Source: Variovorax boronicumulans | GTDB taxonomy: Bacteria; Pseudomonadota; Gammaproteobacteria; Burkholderiales; Burkholderiaceae_C | Length of the DNA stretch: 64,000 nt | Reading direction: 5' to 3' | Assembly (NCBI RefSeq): GCF_029892485.1 | Contig: NZ_JARXVG010000015.1 | Location: 1-64,000, forward strand | Shown here: positions 52,706 through 62,118 of the stretch, in pieces | Position numbering within the stretch: position 1 is the stretch's first letter | Layout of the letters: the number at the start of each line of letters is the position of its first letter | Program-made: the position numbers and the translations under genes | The notes under the pieces: model-generated | Told to the model about the DNA's origin: nothing | Databases searched by the model: none | Seen by the model: the letters and a program-made list of their open reading frames with translations, nothing else

Positions 52706-53026
52706 ATGTTCAAGAAGATCCTGGCCGTCTCGGCCATGCTGTTCGCGGCCGCCTCGTTCGCCGCCGTCGATGTCAACAAGGGCACCGAAGCCGAACTCGA
52801 TGGCCTCAATGGCGTCGGCCCCGCGATGTCCAAGCGCATCATCGAGGCGCGCAAGCAAGGCGAGTTCAAGGACTGGCCCGACCTCATGCAACGTGTGAAA
52901 GGCGTGAAGGAGAAGAAGGCCCAGAAGCTCTCGGCCGAAGGTCTCACGGTGAACGGCCAGGCCTTCGGCGGTGCGGCGCCCGCAGCATCGAAGGAAGCGA
53001 AGGCCCCCAAGGCCGCGAAGCCCTGA
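52706..53026 (+). CDS. ComEA-like helix-hairpin-helix protein
   Basis: A 106-residue secreted protein. Signal peptide 1-19 (...AAASFA), then a helix-hairpin-helix DNA-binding motif (VDVNKGTEAELDGLNGVGPA, KRIIEARKQGEFKDWPDLMQ). The tail is Lys/Ala-rich. ComEA proteins bind DNA in the periplasm during uptake. No other competence genes lie nearby. A perfect 8-base hairpin (CAGCCGAC/GTCGGCTG, 52649-52670) sits in the leader. Confidence 0.88.
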   Translation: MFKKILAVSAMLFAAASFAAVDVNKGTEAELDGLNGVGPAMSKRIIEARKQGEFKDWPDLMQRVKGVKEKKAQKLSAEGLTVNGQAFGGAAPAASKEAKAPKAAKP

Positions 53027-53047
53027 CCTCGCGCATGTAGCCATGGC

Positions 53048-53072
53048 AAAGCCGCCCTCGAGGCGGCTTTTT
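53048..53072 (+). terminator. Terminator of the ComEA-like gene
   Basis: GCCGCC, loop CTCGA, GGCGGC, with flanking AAA and followed by TTTTT. It lies about 20 bases past the ComEA-like stop and isolates it from the TRAP transporter operon. Confidence 0.85.
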
Positions 53073-53191
53073 CATGTGCGCTCGGTCGGCCGCGCGCACG
53101 CCACATGGCAGGGAAATGCCTCAGGAAGTGGCCCGGAATTTGCACGTATGCTTCCTTTCGTTTTGCTTTCACTACATTCCGGAGCGCGTTC

Positions 53192-54160
53192 ATGAATCAC
53201 AAGTTCGGCATTGCCCTCGCGGGCCTCACCCTCGGCGCCGCAGCGTTCGCACAGACCAAGTGGGACCTCCCTACCGCCTACCCCGCGACCAACTACCACA
53301 CCGAAAACATCACGCAGTTCGCGAAGGACGTGGACGCCGCCACCGCCGGCAAGGTGAAGATCACGGTGCATGCCAACGCATCGCTCTTCAAGGCGCCCGA
53401 GATCAAGCGCGCCGTGCAGAGCGGCCAGGCGCAGGCCGGCGAGATCCTCCTGGCCAACTACGCGAACGAGAACCCGATCTACGCACTCGATGGCGTCCCC
53501 TTCCTCGCCACCACCTATCCCGAGGCCCGCAAGCTGTACGACGCCTCCAGGCCCGCCATGGAAAAGCTGCTCGCGGCGCAAGGCATCAAGGTGCTGTTCG
53601 TCGTGCCATGGGCGCCGCAGGGCATCTACTCCAAGAAGGAGATCAGCTCGGTGGCCGACCTGCGCGGCATCAAGTGGCGCGCCTACAGCCCGGCCACCGC
53701 CAAGATCGCCGAACTCATTGGTGCACAGCCGGTGCAGATCCAGCAGGCCGAACTGAGCGCCGCCATGGCCACCGGCGTGATCGAGAGCTACATGAGCTCG
53801 GGCTCCACCGGCTACGACACCAAGACCTACGAGCACATCAAGAACTTCTACGACACGCAAGCCTGGATTCCGAAGAACGCGATCCTCGTCAACGCCAAGT
53901 CGTTCGATGCGCTCGACCCCACCACCAAGGCCGCCGTCACCAAGGCCGCGGCCGATGCCGAAACCCGCGGCTGGAAGATCGCGCAGGAGAAGAACGACGA
54001 GTACAAGCGCCTGCTGGCCGAGCGCGGCATGAAGGTGCACAAGCCTTCGGCCAAGCTCGACGCCGACATGCGCCAGGTCGGCGGCATCATGCAGACCGAC
54101 TGGCTGAAAGCCGCCGGTGCCGATGGCGCCGCCATCATCGACGCCTACAAAAAGAAGTAA
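53192..54160 (+). CDS. dctP: TRAP transporter solute-binding protein (DctP)
   Basis: A 322-residue periplasmic receptor with a signal peptide (1-20, ...GAAAFAQ) and the DctP/TeaA fold (AVQSGQAQAGEILLANYANE, LYDASRPAMEKLLAAQGIKV, WRAYSPATAKIAELIGAQPV). The conserved Arg of the carboxylate-binding site is in RGIKWRAYS. The order P, Q, M is complete. It should bind an organic acid taken up with sodium. The exact ligand is unknown. Confidence 0.93.
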   Translation: MNHKFGIALAGLTLGAAAFAQTKWDLPTAYPATNYHTENITQFAKDVDAATAGKVKITVHANASLFKAPEIKRAVQSGQAQAGEILLANYANENPIYALDGVPFLATTYPEARKLYDASRPAMEKLLAAQGIKVLFVVPWAPQGIYSKKEISSVADLRGIKWRAYSPATAKIAELIGAQPVQIQQAELSAAMATGVIESYMSSGSTGYDTKTYEHIKNFYDTQAWIPKNAILVNAKSFDALDPTTKAAVTKAAADAETRGWKIAQEKNDEYKRLLAERGMKVHKPSAKLDADMRQVGGIMQTDWLKAAGADGAAIIDAYKKK

Positions 54161-54163
54161 GCC

Positions 54164-54697
54164 ATGCGCCGGTTCCTCGACCGCCTGTACGACGGTGCAG
54201 GCGCGCTCGGCGCGTTCTGCGTGTTCCTGATCTTCGTGCTGATGATCCTGGCCGGCGTGGGCCGGCAGATGAACTGGCATGTGAGCGGGCTCAACGACAT
54301 CGTCTCGTGGCTCTGCGCCGCCGCCGCGTTCTTCGCGATGGCGCACGCCTTCCGCCACGGCGACTTCGTGCGCGTGACGCTGCTGCTCGAAGCCGTGCCG
54401 CCCAAGGTGCGGCGTGCGCTCGACGTGATGTGCCTGCTGATCGCCGCGGTGTCGGTGGCCTACCTCACCTACTGGGCGACCAGCTTCACCTACGAGAGCT
54501 ACGAGTTCGCCGAAATGGCGACGGGCCTCGTGGTCATTCCGATCTGGATTCCGCAATCGACCTTCGTGATTGGTTGCTGGCTGCTCCTGATCGCCATGGT
54601 CGACGAGCTGGTGGGCGTGGTGCGCGGCGAAAAGCCGAGCTACCAGCGCGCCATCGAAGAGCGCCACGCCGCGGGCGACTTCTCTTCGGACGTCTGA
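54164..54697 (+). CDS. dctQ: TRAP transporter small membrane subunit (DctQ)
   Basis: A 177-residue protein with four membrane helices (about 12-32, 48-66, 88-110, 127-150) and the DctQ feature VSWLCAAAAFFAMAHAFRHG. It starts three bases after dctP and precedes dctM by 44 bases, so the three form one operon. Confidence 0.92.
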   Translation: MRRFLDRLYDGAGALGAFCVFLIFVLMILAGVGRQMNWHVSGLNDIVSWLCAAAAFFAMAHAFRHGDFVRVTLLLEAVPPKVRRALDVMCLLIAAVSVAYLTYWATSFTYESYEFAEMATGLVVIPIWIPQSTFVIGCWLLLIAMVDELVGVVRGEKPSYQRAIEERHAAGDFSSDV

Positions 54698-54741
54698 ATC
54701 CCGACGTCTGACCGTTCGAACGACAACAACAAAGACACCCG

Positions 54742-56055
54742 ATGCTCGAAACCCTTTTGATGGGCGCCCTGCTGCTCGGCATCATGCTGTTGCTGCTGGC
54801 AGGCGGCGTCTGGATCGCCATGACCCTGGCCATCGTCGGCTGGGTCGGCCAGGCCTTCTTCACCAACACGCTGCCGGGCAAGAACCTGTTCTCCGCCTTC
54901 TGGGAAAGCAACGCGAGCTGGGAGCTCGCGGCGCTGCCGCTGTTCATCTGGATGGGCGAGATCCTGTTCCGCACCAAGCTCAGCGAAGAGATGTTCGAGG
55001 GCCTGCGCCCCTGGCTCAACCGCGTGCCCGGCCGGCTGATGCACACCACCATCCTCGGATGCGGCGTGTTCGGCTCGGTCTCGGGCTCCTCAGCCGCCAC
55101 CTGCGCGACCATCGCCAAGGTGGCGCTCCCAGAACTCAAGCGCCGCGGCTACGACGAGAAGCTGGCCATCGGCTCGTTGGCAACCGCCGGCACGCTGGGC
55201 ATCCTGATCCCGCCCTCGATCACGATGGTGGTGTACGCCGTGGCGGCCGACGCCTCGATCATCCGCATCTTCCTGGCCGGCTTCCTGCCGGGCTTCCTGT
55301 TGATGCTGCTGTTCTCGGGCTACATCGCCTGGTGGAGCCTGCGCAATCCGGACAAGGTGCCGCCGGCCGATCCTCCGACCACCTTCATGCAGAAAATCCG
55401 GCTCTCGGGCAACCTCATTCCCTGCGCACTGCTGATCGTCTTCATCGTCTGGGTGCTGGTCGCGGGATGGGCCACTGCCACCGAATGCGCGGCCTTCGGC
55501 GTGCTCGGCTCGCTGGCCATTGCCGCGTACGGCAGGAGCCTCACCTGGAAGAACTTCAAGGACGGGATCATGGGTGCCACGCGCACCAGCTGCATGATCA
55601 TGTTCATCCTGGCGGGCGCGGCCTTCCTCACCAAGACCATGGCCTTCACCGGCATCCCGCGCGAACTGGCCGAGTGGGTCGACAGCATGCACCTGTCGCC
55701 CTATGCGCTGATCGGCGCGCTGGTGGTGGTGTACCTGGTGCTGGGCACGGCGCTGGACGGCATCTCGATGATCGTGCTCACCAGCGCGGTGGTGCTGCCG
55801 ATGATCCAGAAGGCGGGCTTCGACCTCATCTGGTTCGGCATCTTCATCGTGCTGCTGGTGGAAATCGCCGAGGTCACGCCGCCGGTGGGCTTCAACCTCT
55901 TCGTGCTGCAGAACATGACCGGCAAAGACAGCAACGTGATCGCCAGGGCGGCGATCCCGTTCTTCTTCTGCCTGGTGCTGTGCATCGCGCTGATCACGCT
56001 GTTCCCGAGCATCGTGACGATCCTGCCTGACATGATGATGGGCAAGGAGAAGTAG
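54742..56055 (+). CDS. dctM: TRAP transporter large membrane subunit (DctM)
   Basis: A 437-residue permease with about 12 hydrophobic segments. Family motifs are FVWMGEILFRTKLSEEMFEGL-type sequence (LFIWMGEILFRTKLSE), SGSSAATCATIAKVALPELK, GTLGILIPPSITMVVY and EVTPPVGFNLFVLQ. It is the sodium-coupled channel part of the TRAP system formed with dctP and dctQ. Confidence 0.95.
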   Translation: MLETLLMGALLLGIMLLLLAGGVWIAMTLAIVGWVGQAFFTNTLPGKNLFSAFWESNASWELAALPLFIWMGEILFRTKLSEEMFEGLRPWLNRVPGRLMHTTILGCGVFGSVSGSSAATCATIAKVALPELKRRGYDEKLAIGSLATAGTLGILIPPSITMVVYAVAADASIIRIFLAGFLPGFLLMLLFSGYIAWWSLRNPDKVPPADPPTTFMQKIRLSGNLIPCALLIVFIVWVLVAGWATATECAAFGVLGSLAIAAYGRSLTWKNFKDGIMGATRTSCMIMFILAGAAFLTKTMAFTGIPRELAEWVDSMHLSPYALIGALVVVYLVLGTALDGISMIVLTSAVVLPMIQKAGFDLIWFGIFIVLLVEIAEVTPPVGFNLFVLQNMTGKDSNVIARAAIPFFFCLVLCIALITLFPSIVTILPDMMMGKEK

Positions 56056-56080
56056 CCAGCGCCTGCGGATAATCGGTGCC

Positions 56081-56458
56081 ATGCTGCTGAACGCCTTCGT
56101 CATCTGCCTTGCCGCCTGCATCGGCGCCCTCCTGCGCTGGGGCTTCGCGCTCTGGCTCAACCCCGGCAACGTCATCCCCTGGGGCACGCTGGCGGTCAAC
56201 CTCATCGGCGGGTATCTCATCGGCGTGGCCATCGGCTTCTTCAACGGGCTGCCCGACATCGACCCCGCCTGGCGGCTCATGGTCATCACCGGGTTCCTGG
56301 GCACGCTCACCACCTTCTCCAGCTTCTCGGCCGAGGTCGTCGGCATGCTCGTCGGCGGCCGGTTCGGCCTCGCGCTGGGCACGATCGCGCTTCACCTGGG
56401 CGGCTCGCTCTGCATGACCTGGCTGGGCCTTCGCACCGTGCAGGCCTTCTCGGGCTGA
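56081..56458 (+). CDS. crcB: Fluoride ion transporter CrcB
   Basis: A 125-residue membrane protein with four helices. Family motifs are GALLRWGFALWL, GTLAVNLIGGYLIGVAIG and TGFLGTLTTFSSFSAEV. CrcB/Fluc dimers export fluoride. It starts 25 bases after dctM, so it may be read through from the TRAP operon. No fluoride riboswitch is visible in the short gap. Confidence 0.94.
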   Translation: MLLNAFVICLAACIGALLRWGFALWLNPGNVIPWGTLAVNLIGGYLIGVAIGFFNGLPDIDPAWRLMVITGFLGTLTTFSSFSAEVVGMLVGGRFGLALGTIALHLGGSLCMTWLGLRTVQAFSG

Positions 56459-56536
56459 ACCTGCAGCCAAAAACGCCTTATGTCCTGCGGTTATAGATAG
56501 GGGCCGCCAGGGGGCCGGTCGATAGAATTGACCACA

Positions 56537-59479
56537 ATGCCCCTGGTCTTTCTCGTCGCACTTCCCTTCATTGCCAGCGTGCTGGCCGCGTTGATGCCGT
56601 CCAACGCGCGCAACAGGGAATCGACCCTCGCCGGCCTCGTCGCACTGGGCTGCGCGATACAGACCGCATGGTTCTTCCCGCAGATCGCACACGGCAACGT
56701 GCTGCGGCAAGAGATCGAATGGCTCCCGGCCCTCGGCCTGAACCTCGTGTTCCGCATGGACGGCTTCGCGTGGCTCTTCTGCATGCTGGTGCTGGGCATC
56801 GGCGCGCTGGTGGTGCTCTATGCGCGCTACTACATGTCGGCCTCCGACCCGGTGCCGCGCTTCTTCTCGTTCTTCCTCGCGTTCATGGGCGCGATGATGG
56901 GCGTGGTGCTCTCGGGCAACCTCATCCAGATGGTGCTGTTCTGGGAGCTCACCAGCCTCTTCTCTTTCCTGCTGATCGGCTACTGGCACCACCGCCGCGA
57001 TGCACGGCGCGGCGCGCGCATGGCGCTCACCGTCACCGGCGCGGGGGGACTGTGCCTCCTGGCCGGCGTGCTGGTGCTGGGCCGCATCACCGGCAGCTAC
57101 GAGCTGGACGTGGTGCTGGCCTCGGGCGACGCGATCCGCGACCACGCGCTCTACCCGGTGGCGCTGGTGCTGATCCTGCTGGGCGCCTTCACCAAGAGTG
57201 CGCAGTTCCCGTTCCACTTCTGGCTGCCGCGCGCCATGGCCGCGCCCACGCCCGTGTCGGCCTACCTGCACTCGGCCACGATGGTGAAGCTGGGCGTGTT
57301 CCTCATGGCGCGCCTGTGGCCCGTGCTCTCGGGCACCGAGCAGTGGTTCTGGCTGGTGGGCGGCGCGGGTGCGATCACGCTGCTGCTGGGCGGCTTCATC
57401 GCGATGTTCCAGCGTGACCTGAAGGCGCTGCTGGCCTACTCGACCATCTCGCACCTCGGGCTCATCACGCTGCTGCTGGGGCTGAACAGCCCGCTCGCGG
57501 CCGTGGCTGCGGTGTTCCACGTCATGAACCACGCGACCTTCAAGGCCTCGCTCTTCATGGCCGCCGGCATCATCGACCACGAGACCGGCACGCGCGACAT
57601 CCGCAAGCTGAGCGGCCTGATGCGGCTCATGCCCATCACCGGCACGCTGGCGATCATCGCAAGTGCCTCGATGGCCGGCGTGCCGCTGCTCAACGGCTTT
57701 CTCTCCAAGGAAATGTTCTTCGCCGAGACGGTGTTCATCCAGGCCACGCCGTGGATCGATTTCAGCCTGCCGGTCATCGCCACGATCGCGGGCATCTTCA
57801 GCGTGGCGTATTCGGCGCGCTTCGTGTTCGACGTGTTCTTCGGCCCCCCGTGCGGCGACGAGGTGCCCAAGCATCCGCATGAGCCGCCGCACTGGATGCG
57901 CGTGCCGGTGGAACTGCTGGTGCTGGTGTGCCTGGTGGTGGGCGTGGTGCCGGCCTGGTCCGTCGGGCCGCTGCTGGCGGCGGCCGCCACGCCGGTGGTC
58001 GGCGGCACGCTGCCCGAATACAGCCTGGCCGTGTGGCACGGCTTCAACCTGCCGCTCGTGATGAGCTTCGTCGCGCTCGCGGGCGGCGCGGCGCTCTACC
58101 TGCTGCAGCGCCGCCGCCGCGCGGGTGGCGGCCTCGAGCACACGCCGCTGCTGCACCGCTTCGACGGCCAGGTCATCTTCGAGCACCTGCTCGCGCTCTT
58201 GAGCGAAACCGGCCGCCGCAGCCGGCGCCTGTTCGGCACGCGCCGCATGCAGTCGCAACTGCTGCTGCTCGTGGCGGTGGCCGTGGCCGGCGCCGCGGCG
58301 TCGCTCTGGGCCACGCCCTCGGCCCCCGGCACGCGCGAGCTGCTGCCCTTCTCGCCGATGTTCGCGATGATGTGGCTCATCGGCGGCACCTGCGCGCTGG
58401 CTGCCGCCTGGCAGGCCAAGTTCCACCGGCTCGCCGCGCTCATGCTGGCCTCGGGCGCCGGGCTGGTCTCCTGCGTGACCTACATCTGGTTCTCCGCGCC
58501 CGACCTCGCCCTCACGCAACTGGTGGTCGAGGCCGTCACCACGGTGCTGATCCTGCTGGGCCTGCGCTGGCTGCCGATGCGCAGCAAGGACGTCATCCAG
58601 CCCGCCCGCGCACGCCTGCGCCCCTGGGGCCGACGTGGGCGCGACCTGCTGGTGGCCACCATCGCAGGCTGCGGCATGGCCGCACTGGCCTGGGCGATGA
58701 TGACGCGCAACTTCCCGCAGAGCATCTCGCCCTTCTTCCTCGAACACGCGCTCACCGAGGGCGGCGGCACCAACGTGGTCAACGTGATGCTGGTCGACTT
58801 CCGCGGCTTCGACACCTTCGGCGAGATCACCGTGCTCGGCGTGGTGGCGCTCACCGTGTATGCGCTGCTGCGGCGCTTTCGTCCGGCCATCGAGTCGATG
58901 GCGCTGCCGATCCAGCAGCGCCAGCAGGTCGACGACGGCAGCAGCGACCTGCTGAACCCGCGCCTGGCCAAGGACACCGCCGTCGGCTACCTGATGGTGC
59001 CGGCCGTGCTGGTGCGCCTGTTGCTGCCGCTGGCGGCGCTGGTGTCGGTCTACTTCTTCATGCGCGGGCACAACGCGCCGGGCGGCGGATTCGTCGCGGG
59101 GCTGGTGATGTCCGTGGCGCTGGTGCTGCAGTTCATCGTCTCGGGCACCGAATGGGTCGAGGAGCACCTGCGCATCTACCCGCGCCGCTGGATCGCCATC
59201 GGCCTGCTGCTGGCCCTGGCCACGGGCGGCGGCGCATTGCTGTTCGGCTACCCGTTCCTCACCACGCACACCGCGCACCTTCACCTGCCGGTGCTGGGCG
59301 AGATCCACGTCCCCAGCGCGCTCTTCTTCGACATCGGCGTGTTCGCGCTGGTGCTCGGCGCCACCATGCTGATCCTCACCGCGCTGGCCCACCAGTCCAT
59401 CCGCAGCCACCGCTGGGCCGACGAACAGGCCGAACGCGAAGCGCAGGCGCAAGCCAAAGCCGTGGAAGGAGCGCACTGA
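56537..59479 (+). CDS. mnhA: Mrp/Pha cation/proton antiporter, fused subunits A and B
   Basis: A 980-residue membrane protein. The N-terminal 770 residues are subunit A, related to NuoL, with many helices and conserved charged sites (FWELTSLFSFLLIGYW, KSAQFPFHFWLPRAM, LHSATMVKLG). The last 165 residues are an MnhB domain (RLLLPLAALVSVYFFMRGHN, GGGFVAGLVMS). The ATG at 56537 is preferred over a TTG at 56528. The A-B fusion marks a group 2 (Pha-type) Mrp system, which exports Na+ or K+ for pH homeostasis. Its stop overlaps the C-subunit start (TGATG). Confidence 0.95.
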   Translation: MPLVFLVALPFIASVLAALMPSNARNRESTLAGLVALGCAIQTAWFFPQIAHGNVLRQEIEWLPALGLNLVFRMDGFAWLFCMLVLGIGALVVLYARYYMSASDPVPRFFSFFLAFMGAMMGVVLSGNLIQMVLFWELTSLFSFLLIGYWHHRRDARRGARMALTVTGAGGLCLLAGVLVLGRITGSYELDVVLASGDAIRDHALYPVALVLILLGAFTKSAQFPFHFWLPRAMAAPTPVSAYLHSATMVKLGVFLMARLWPVLSGTEQWFWLVGGAGAITLLLGGFIAMFQRDLKALLAYSTISHLGLITLLLGLNSPLAAVAAVFHVMNHATFKASLFMAAGIIDHETGTRDIRKLSGLMRLMPITGTLAIIASASMAGVPLLNGFLSKEMFFAETVFIQATPWIDFSLPVIATIAGIFSVAYSARFVFDVFFGPPCGDEVPKHPHEPPHWMRVPVELLVLVCLVVGVVPAWSVGPLLAAAATPVVGGTLPEYSLAVWHGFNLPLVMSFVALAGGAALYLLQRRRRAGGGLEHTPLLHRFDGQVIFEHLLALLSETGRRSRRLFGTRRMQSQLLLLVAVAVAGAAASLWATPSAPGTRELLPFSPMFAMMWLIGGTCALAAAWQAKFHRLAALMLASGAGLVSCVTYIWFSAPDLALTQLVVEAVTTVLILLGLRWLPMRSKDVIQPARARLRPWGRRGRDLLVATIAGCGMAALAWAMMTRNFPQSISPFFLEHALTEGGGTNVVNVMLVDFRGFDTFGEITVLGVVALTVYALLRRFRPAIESMALPIQQRQQVDDGSSDLLNPRLAKDTAVGYLMVPAVLVRLLLPLAALVSVYFFMRGHNAPGGGFVAGLVMSVALVLQFIVSGTEWVEEHLRIYPRRWIAIGLLLALATGGGALLFGYPFLTTHTAHLHLPVLGEIHVPSALFFDIGVFALVLGATMLILTALAHQSIRSHRWADEQAEREAQAQAKAVEGAH

Positions 59480-59829
59480 TGGAAATCGTGCTCGCCCTGG
59501 CCATCGGCGTGCTCACCGGCTCGGGTGTCTACCTGCTGCTGCGCCCGCGCACCTTCCAGGTGATCATGGGCCTCACGTTGATCTCCTACGCGGTCAATCT
59601 CTTCATCTTCAGCATGGGCCGGCTCAAGGTCGACAGCGAGCCGGTGCTCATCAAGGGCATCGAGTCGACTCTCGCCAACACGGCCGACCCGATGCCGCAG
59701 GCGCTGGTGCTCACGGCCATCGTGATCGGCTTTGCGATGACGGCGCTGTTCCTCGTCGTCATGCTCGCCTCGCGCGGGCTGACGGGCACCGACCATGTGG
59801 ACGGTGAAGAGCGCAAGGAGGTGGAATGA
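59479..59829 (+). CDS. mnhC: Mrp antiporter subunit C
   Basis: A 116-residue protein, related to NuoK, with three helices (MEIVLALAIGVLTGSGVYLL, FQVIMGLTLISYAVNLFIFS, ALVLTAIVIGFAMTALFLVV). The ATG overlaps the A-subunit stop by one base. An 82-base gap follows that carries a hairpin element before subunit D. Confidence 0.95.
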   Translation: MEIVLALAIGVLTGSGVYLLLRPRTFQVIMGLTLISYAVNLFIFSMGRLKVDSEPVLIKGIESTLANTADPMPQALVLTAIVIGFAMTALFLVVMLASRGLTGTDHVDGEERKEVE

Positions 59830-59843
59830 GCGCCGCACGGCCG

Positions 59844-59908
59844 CCCGAAGGCGCGGGCCCCCGTGAGGGGGTGGGCGCAGCACACGCAGTGGCAAGCCTG
59901 GGGGTGGA
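59844..59908 (+). repeat. Hairpin-bearing intergenic element inside the Mrp operon
   Basis: The 82-base gap between subunits C and D holds CCCCC-GTGA-GGGGG (59858-59871) followed by GCGCAGCACACGCAGTGGC and AAGCCTGGGGGTGGA. From memory, very similar words recur between genes of Variovorax and Acidovorax, so this looks like a dispersed short repeat. No second copy is seen in this window. The rest of the operon is tightly packed, which makes the insertion stand out. Confidence 0.4.
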
Positions 59909-59911
59909 CCG

Positions 59912-61630
59912 ATGACAGAAGTCTTCCACCTGCTCGACCGGTTTCTCGAGTTCAGCATGCCGCACCTCGTGGCGGTGCCGATCCTCGTGCCAATGCTCAC
60001 CGCCGCGCTCATGCTGCTGCTGGGCGAGAACCGCCGGCGCACCAAGTCCGCGCTGAGCGTGGTGTCGGGCCTGGTCGGCCTGCTGGCCGCGCTCGCGCTG
60101 CTGCGCTGGGTGAACGCGCCCGACACCGGCAGCGGCCCCGGGTCCATCGGCGTGTACCTGCCCGGCAACTGGCGCGCGCCCTTCGGCATCGTGCTGGTGG
60201 CCGACCGGCTCTCGACCATGATGGTCGCGCTCACCGGTGTCATCGCCTTCGCCGCGTCGATCTATTCCACCTCGCGCTGGGACCGCGCGGGCGTGCACTT
60301 CCATCCGCTGCTGCAGCTGCAGCTCATGGGCCTGAATGGCGCCTTCCTCACGGGCGACCTGTTCAACCTGTTCGTGTTCTTCGAGGTGATGCTCGCGGCT
60401 TCCTACGGCCTCCTGCTGCACGGCTCGGGGCGCCTGCGGGTGCAGGCGGGGCTGCACTACATCGCGATCAACCTCGCGGCGTCGTCGCTGTTCCTGATCG
60501 GCGCGGCCATCCTCTACGGCGTGACCGGCACCCTCAACATGGCCGACCTGGGCGTGCGCATCGCCGAGCTCGCGCCGGGCGACCGCGGCCTGGTGCATGC
60601 GGCAGCGGCGATTCTCGCGACCGCGTTCTTCGCCAAGGCGGGGGCATGGCCGCTCAACTTCTGGCTGGTGCCGGCCTACAGCGCGGCGGTCTCGCCGGTG
60701 GGCGCCGTGTTCGCGCTGCTCACCAAGCTGGGCGTGTACACGGTGCTGAGGCTCTGGACCGTGCTCTTCGCGCCCGACACCGGCGACTCGGCCGCCTTCG
60801 GGCAGATTGCGCTGGTGGGCATCGGCCTCGCGACGCTCTTTGTCGGCGCCATCGGCATCGTCGGCACGCAGCGGCTGTCGAACCTCGCTGGCTTCAGCGT
60901 GCTGGTGTCCGCAGGCACCTTGCTCGCGGCGATCGGCCTCGGGCACCCTGCCGTGTGGGCGGGCGCGCTCTACTACCTCTTGAGTTCGACGCTCGCGGTG
61001 AGCGCCTTCTTCCTTCTGACCGACATGATCGAGCGCTGGCGCAACGCCGGCATGAGCGTCGCGCCGCACGAGGCGGCAGGCAATGCGCCCTTCCTCGCCG
61101 AAGACCTGAGCGCCATGTCCGACGTGAACCTCGACGACGAGGCGCAGGCGCTCTACGGCCGCGCGATTCCCGCCGGCATCGCCTTCCTGGGCCTGAGCTT
61201 CATGGGCTGCACGCTGCTGCTGGCGGGGCTGCCGCCGCTGTCGGGCTTCGTGGGCAAGTTCGCGATGCTCTCGGGCCTGCTCGGCGCGAAGGGCGTGGCG
61301 ACAGCCGGCTGGATCTTCCTGGCGCTCCTGATCGTTTCGGGCTTTCTTTCGCTGATCGCGCTGAGCCGCACCGGCATCCGCCATTTCTGGACCCAGCCGC
61401 ATCCCACGATGCCTTCGCTGCCCGCGCTCGAAGTGCTGCCGGTCGCTGCGTTGCTCGCAGCCTGCGTGGCGCTGACCGTATGGGCCGAGCCGGTGATGCA
61501 GCATGCCAAGGCCACCGCCAACGGCCTGAAGAACCCCGAGACCTACCGCAACGCGGTGATGGGCGCCACGCAGGTGCCCAACCCGGCGGTCGCGCCCGCC
61601 AAGGTGCCGGTGAAGGGAACCGCGCCATGA
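59912..61630 (+). CDS. mnhD: Mrp antiporter subunit D
   Basis: A 572-residue membrane protein, related to NuoN/NuoM, with about 14 helices. Motifs are FFEVMLAASYGLLLHG, FAKAGAWPLNFWLVPAYS and LTKLGVYTVLRLW with the conserved Glu and Lys of the proton path. The C-terminal 40 residues are hydrophilic. It overlaps subunit E by four bases (ATGA). Confidence 0.95.
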   Translation: MTEVFHLLDRFLEFSMPHLVAVPILVPMLTAALMLLLGENRRRTKSALSVVSGLVGLLAALALLRWVNAPDTGSGPGSIGVYLPGNWRAPFGIVLVADRLSTMMVALTGVIAFAASIYSTSRWDRAGVHFHPLLQLQLMGLNGAFLTGDLFNLFVFFEVMLAASYGLLLHGSGRLRVQAGLHYIAINLAASSLFLIGAAILYGVTGTLNMADLGVRIAELAPGDRGLVHAAAAILATAFFAKAGAWPLNFWLVPAYSAAVSPVGAVFALLTKLGVYTVLRLWTVLFAPDTGDSAAFGQIALVGIGLATLFVGAIGIVGTQRLSNLAGFSVLVSAGTLLAAIGLGHPAVWAGALYYLLSSTLAVSAFFLLTDMIERWRNAGMSVAPHEAAGNAPFLAEDLSAMSDVNLDDEAQALYGRAIPAGIAFLGLSFMGCTLLLAGLPPLSGFVGKFAMLSGLLGAKGVATAGWIFLALLIVSGFLSLIALSRTGIRHFWTQPHPTMPSLPALEVLPVAALLAACVALTVWAEPVMQHAKATANGLKNPETYRNAVMGATQVPNPAVAPAKVPVKGTAP

Positions 61631-62118
61631 AACGCTGGATTCCCTCGCCGCCGCTGTCCTTCGCGCTCTTCATCGTCTGGCTGCTGCTCAACCAGTCGCT
61701 GGACGCGGCCACGCTGCTCATGGCGCTGGTGCTGGCCATTGCTGTGCCGCTGCTCACCAAGGGCCTGCGCCCCGCCACCGTGCGCATGCGCAAGCCCGGC
61801 GTCGCGCTGCGGCTGTCGCTGGTCGTCACCTTCGACATGCTGAAGTCCGCCTGGGACGTGGCCCGGCTGATGCTCACCCGCCGCAGCACGGGCATCCGCT
61901 CGAGCTTCGTGCAGATCCCGCTCGACATGCGCGATCCCAATGGCCTGGCGGTGCTCGCCATGGTCATGTGCCTCACGCCCGGCACCGCCTGGGGCGAAGT
62001 GGCGTTCGACCGCAGCACGCTCCTGATCCACGTGTTCGACCTGGAGGACGAGGCCGCCTTCGTCGCGACGATCAAGCAGCGCTACGAACGCCCGCTCATG
62101 GAGATCTTCGAATCATGA
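61627..62118 (+). CDS. mnhE: Mrp antiporter subunit E
   Basis: A 163-residue protein with N-terminal hydrophobic segments (LSFALFIVWLLLNQSLDAAT, LLMALVLAIAVPLLT) and a soluble C-terminal part with ALAMVMCLTPGTAWGEV-type sequence (LAMVMCLTPGTAWGEV), typical of MnhE. It overlaps subunits D and F by four bases each. Confidence 0.94.
   Translation: MKRWIPSPPLSFALFIVWLLLNQSLDAATLLMALVLAIAVPLLTKGLRPATVRMRKPGVALRLSLVVTFDMLKSAWDVARLMLTRRSTGIRSSFVQIPLDMRDPNGLAVLAMVMCLTPGTAWGEVAFDRSTLLIHVFDLEDEAAFVATIKQRYERPLMEIFES

Noticed and set aside
56055..56081. Fluoride riboswitch before crcB
   Set aside because: The gap is only 25 bases and cannot hold the aptamer.
55994..59476. A 1160-residue leftward reading frame over crcB and the Mrp A gene
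   Set aside because: It is antisense to a clear membrane protein gene and is made of His, Arg, Glu and Gln repeats, the typical shadow of GC-rich DNA.
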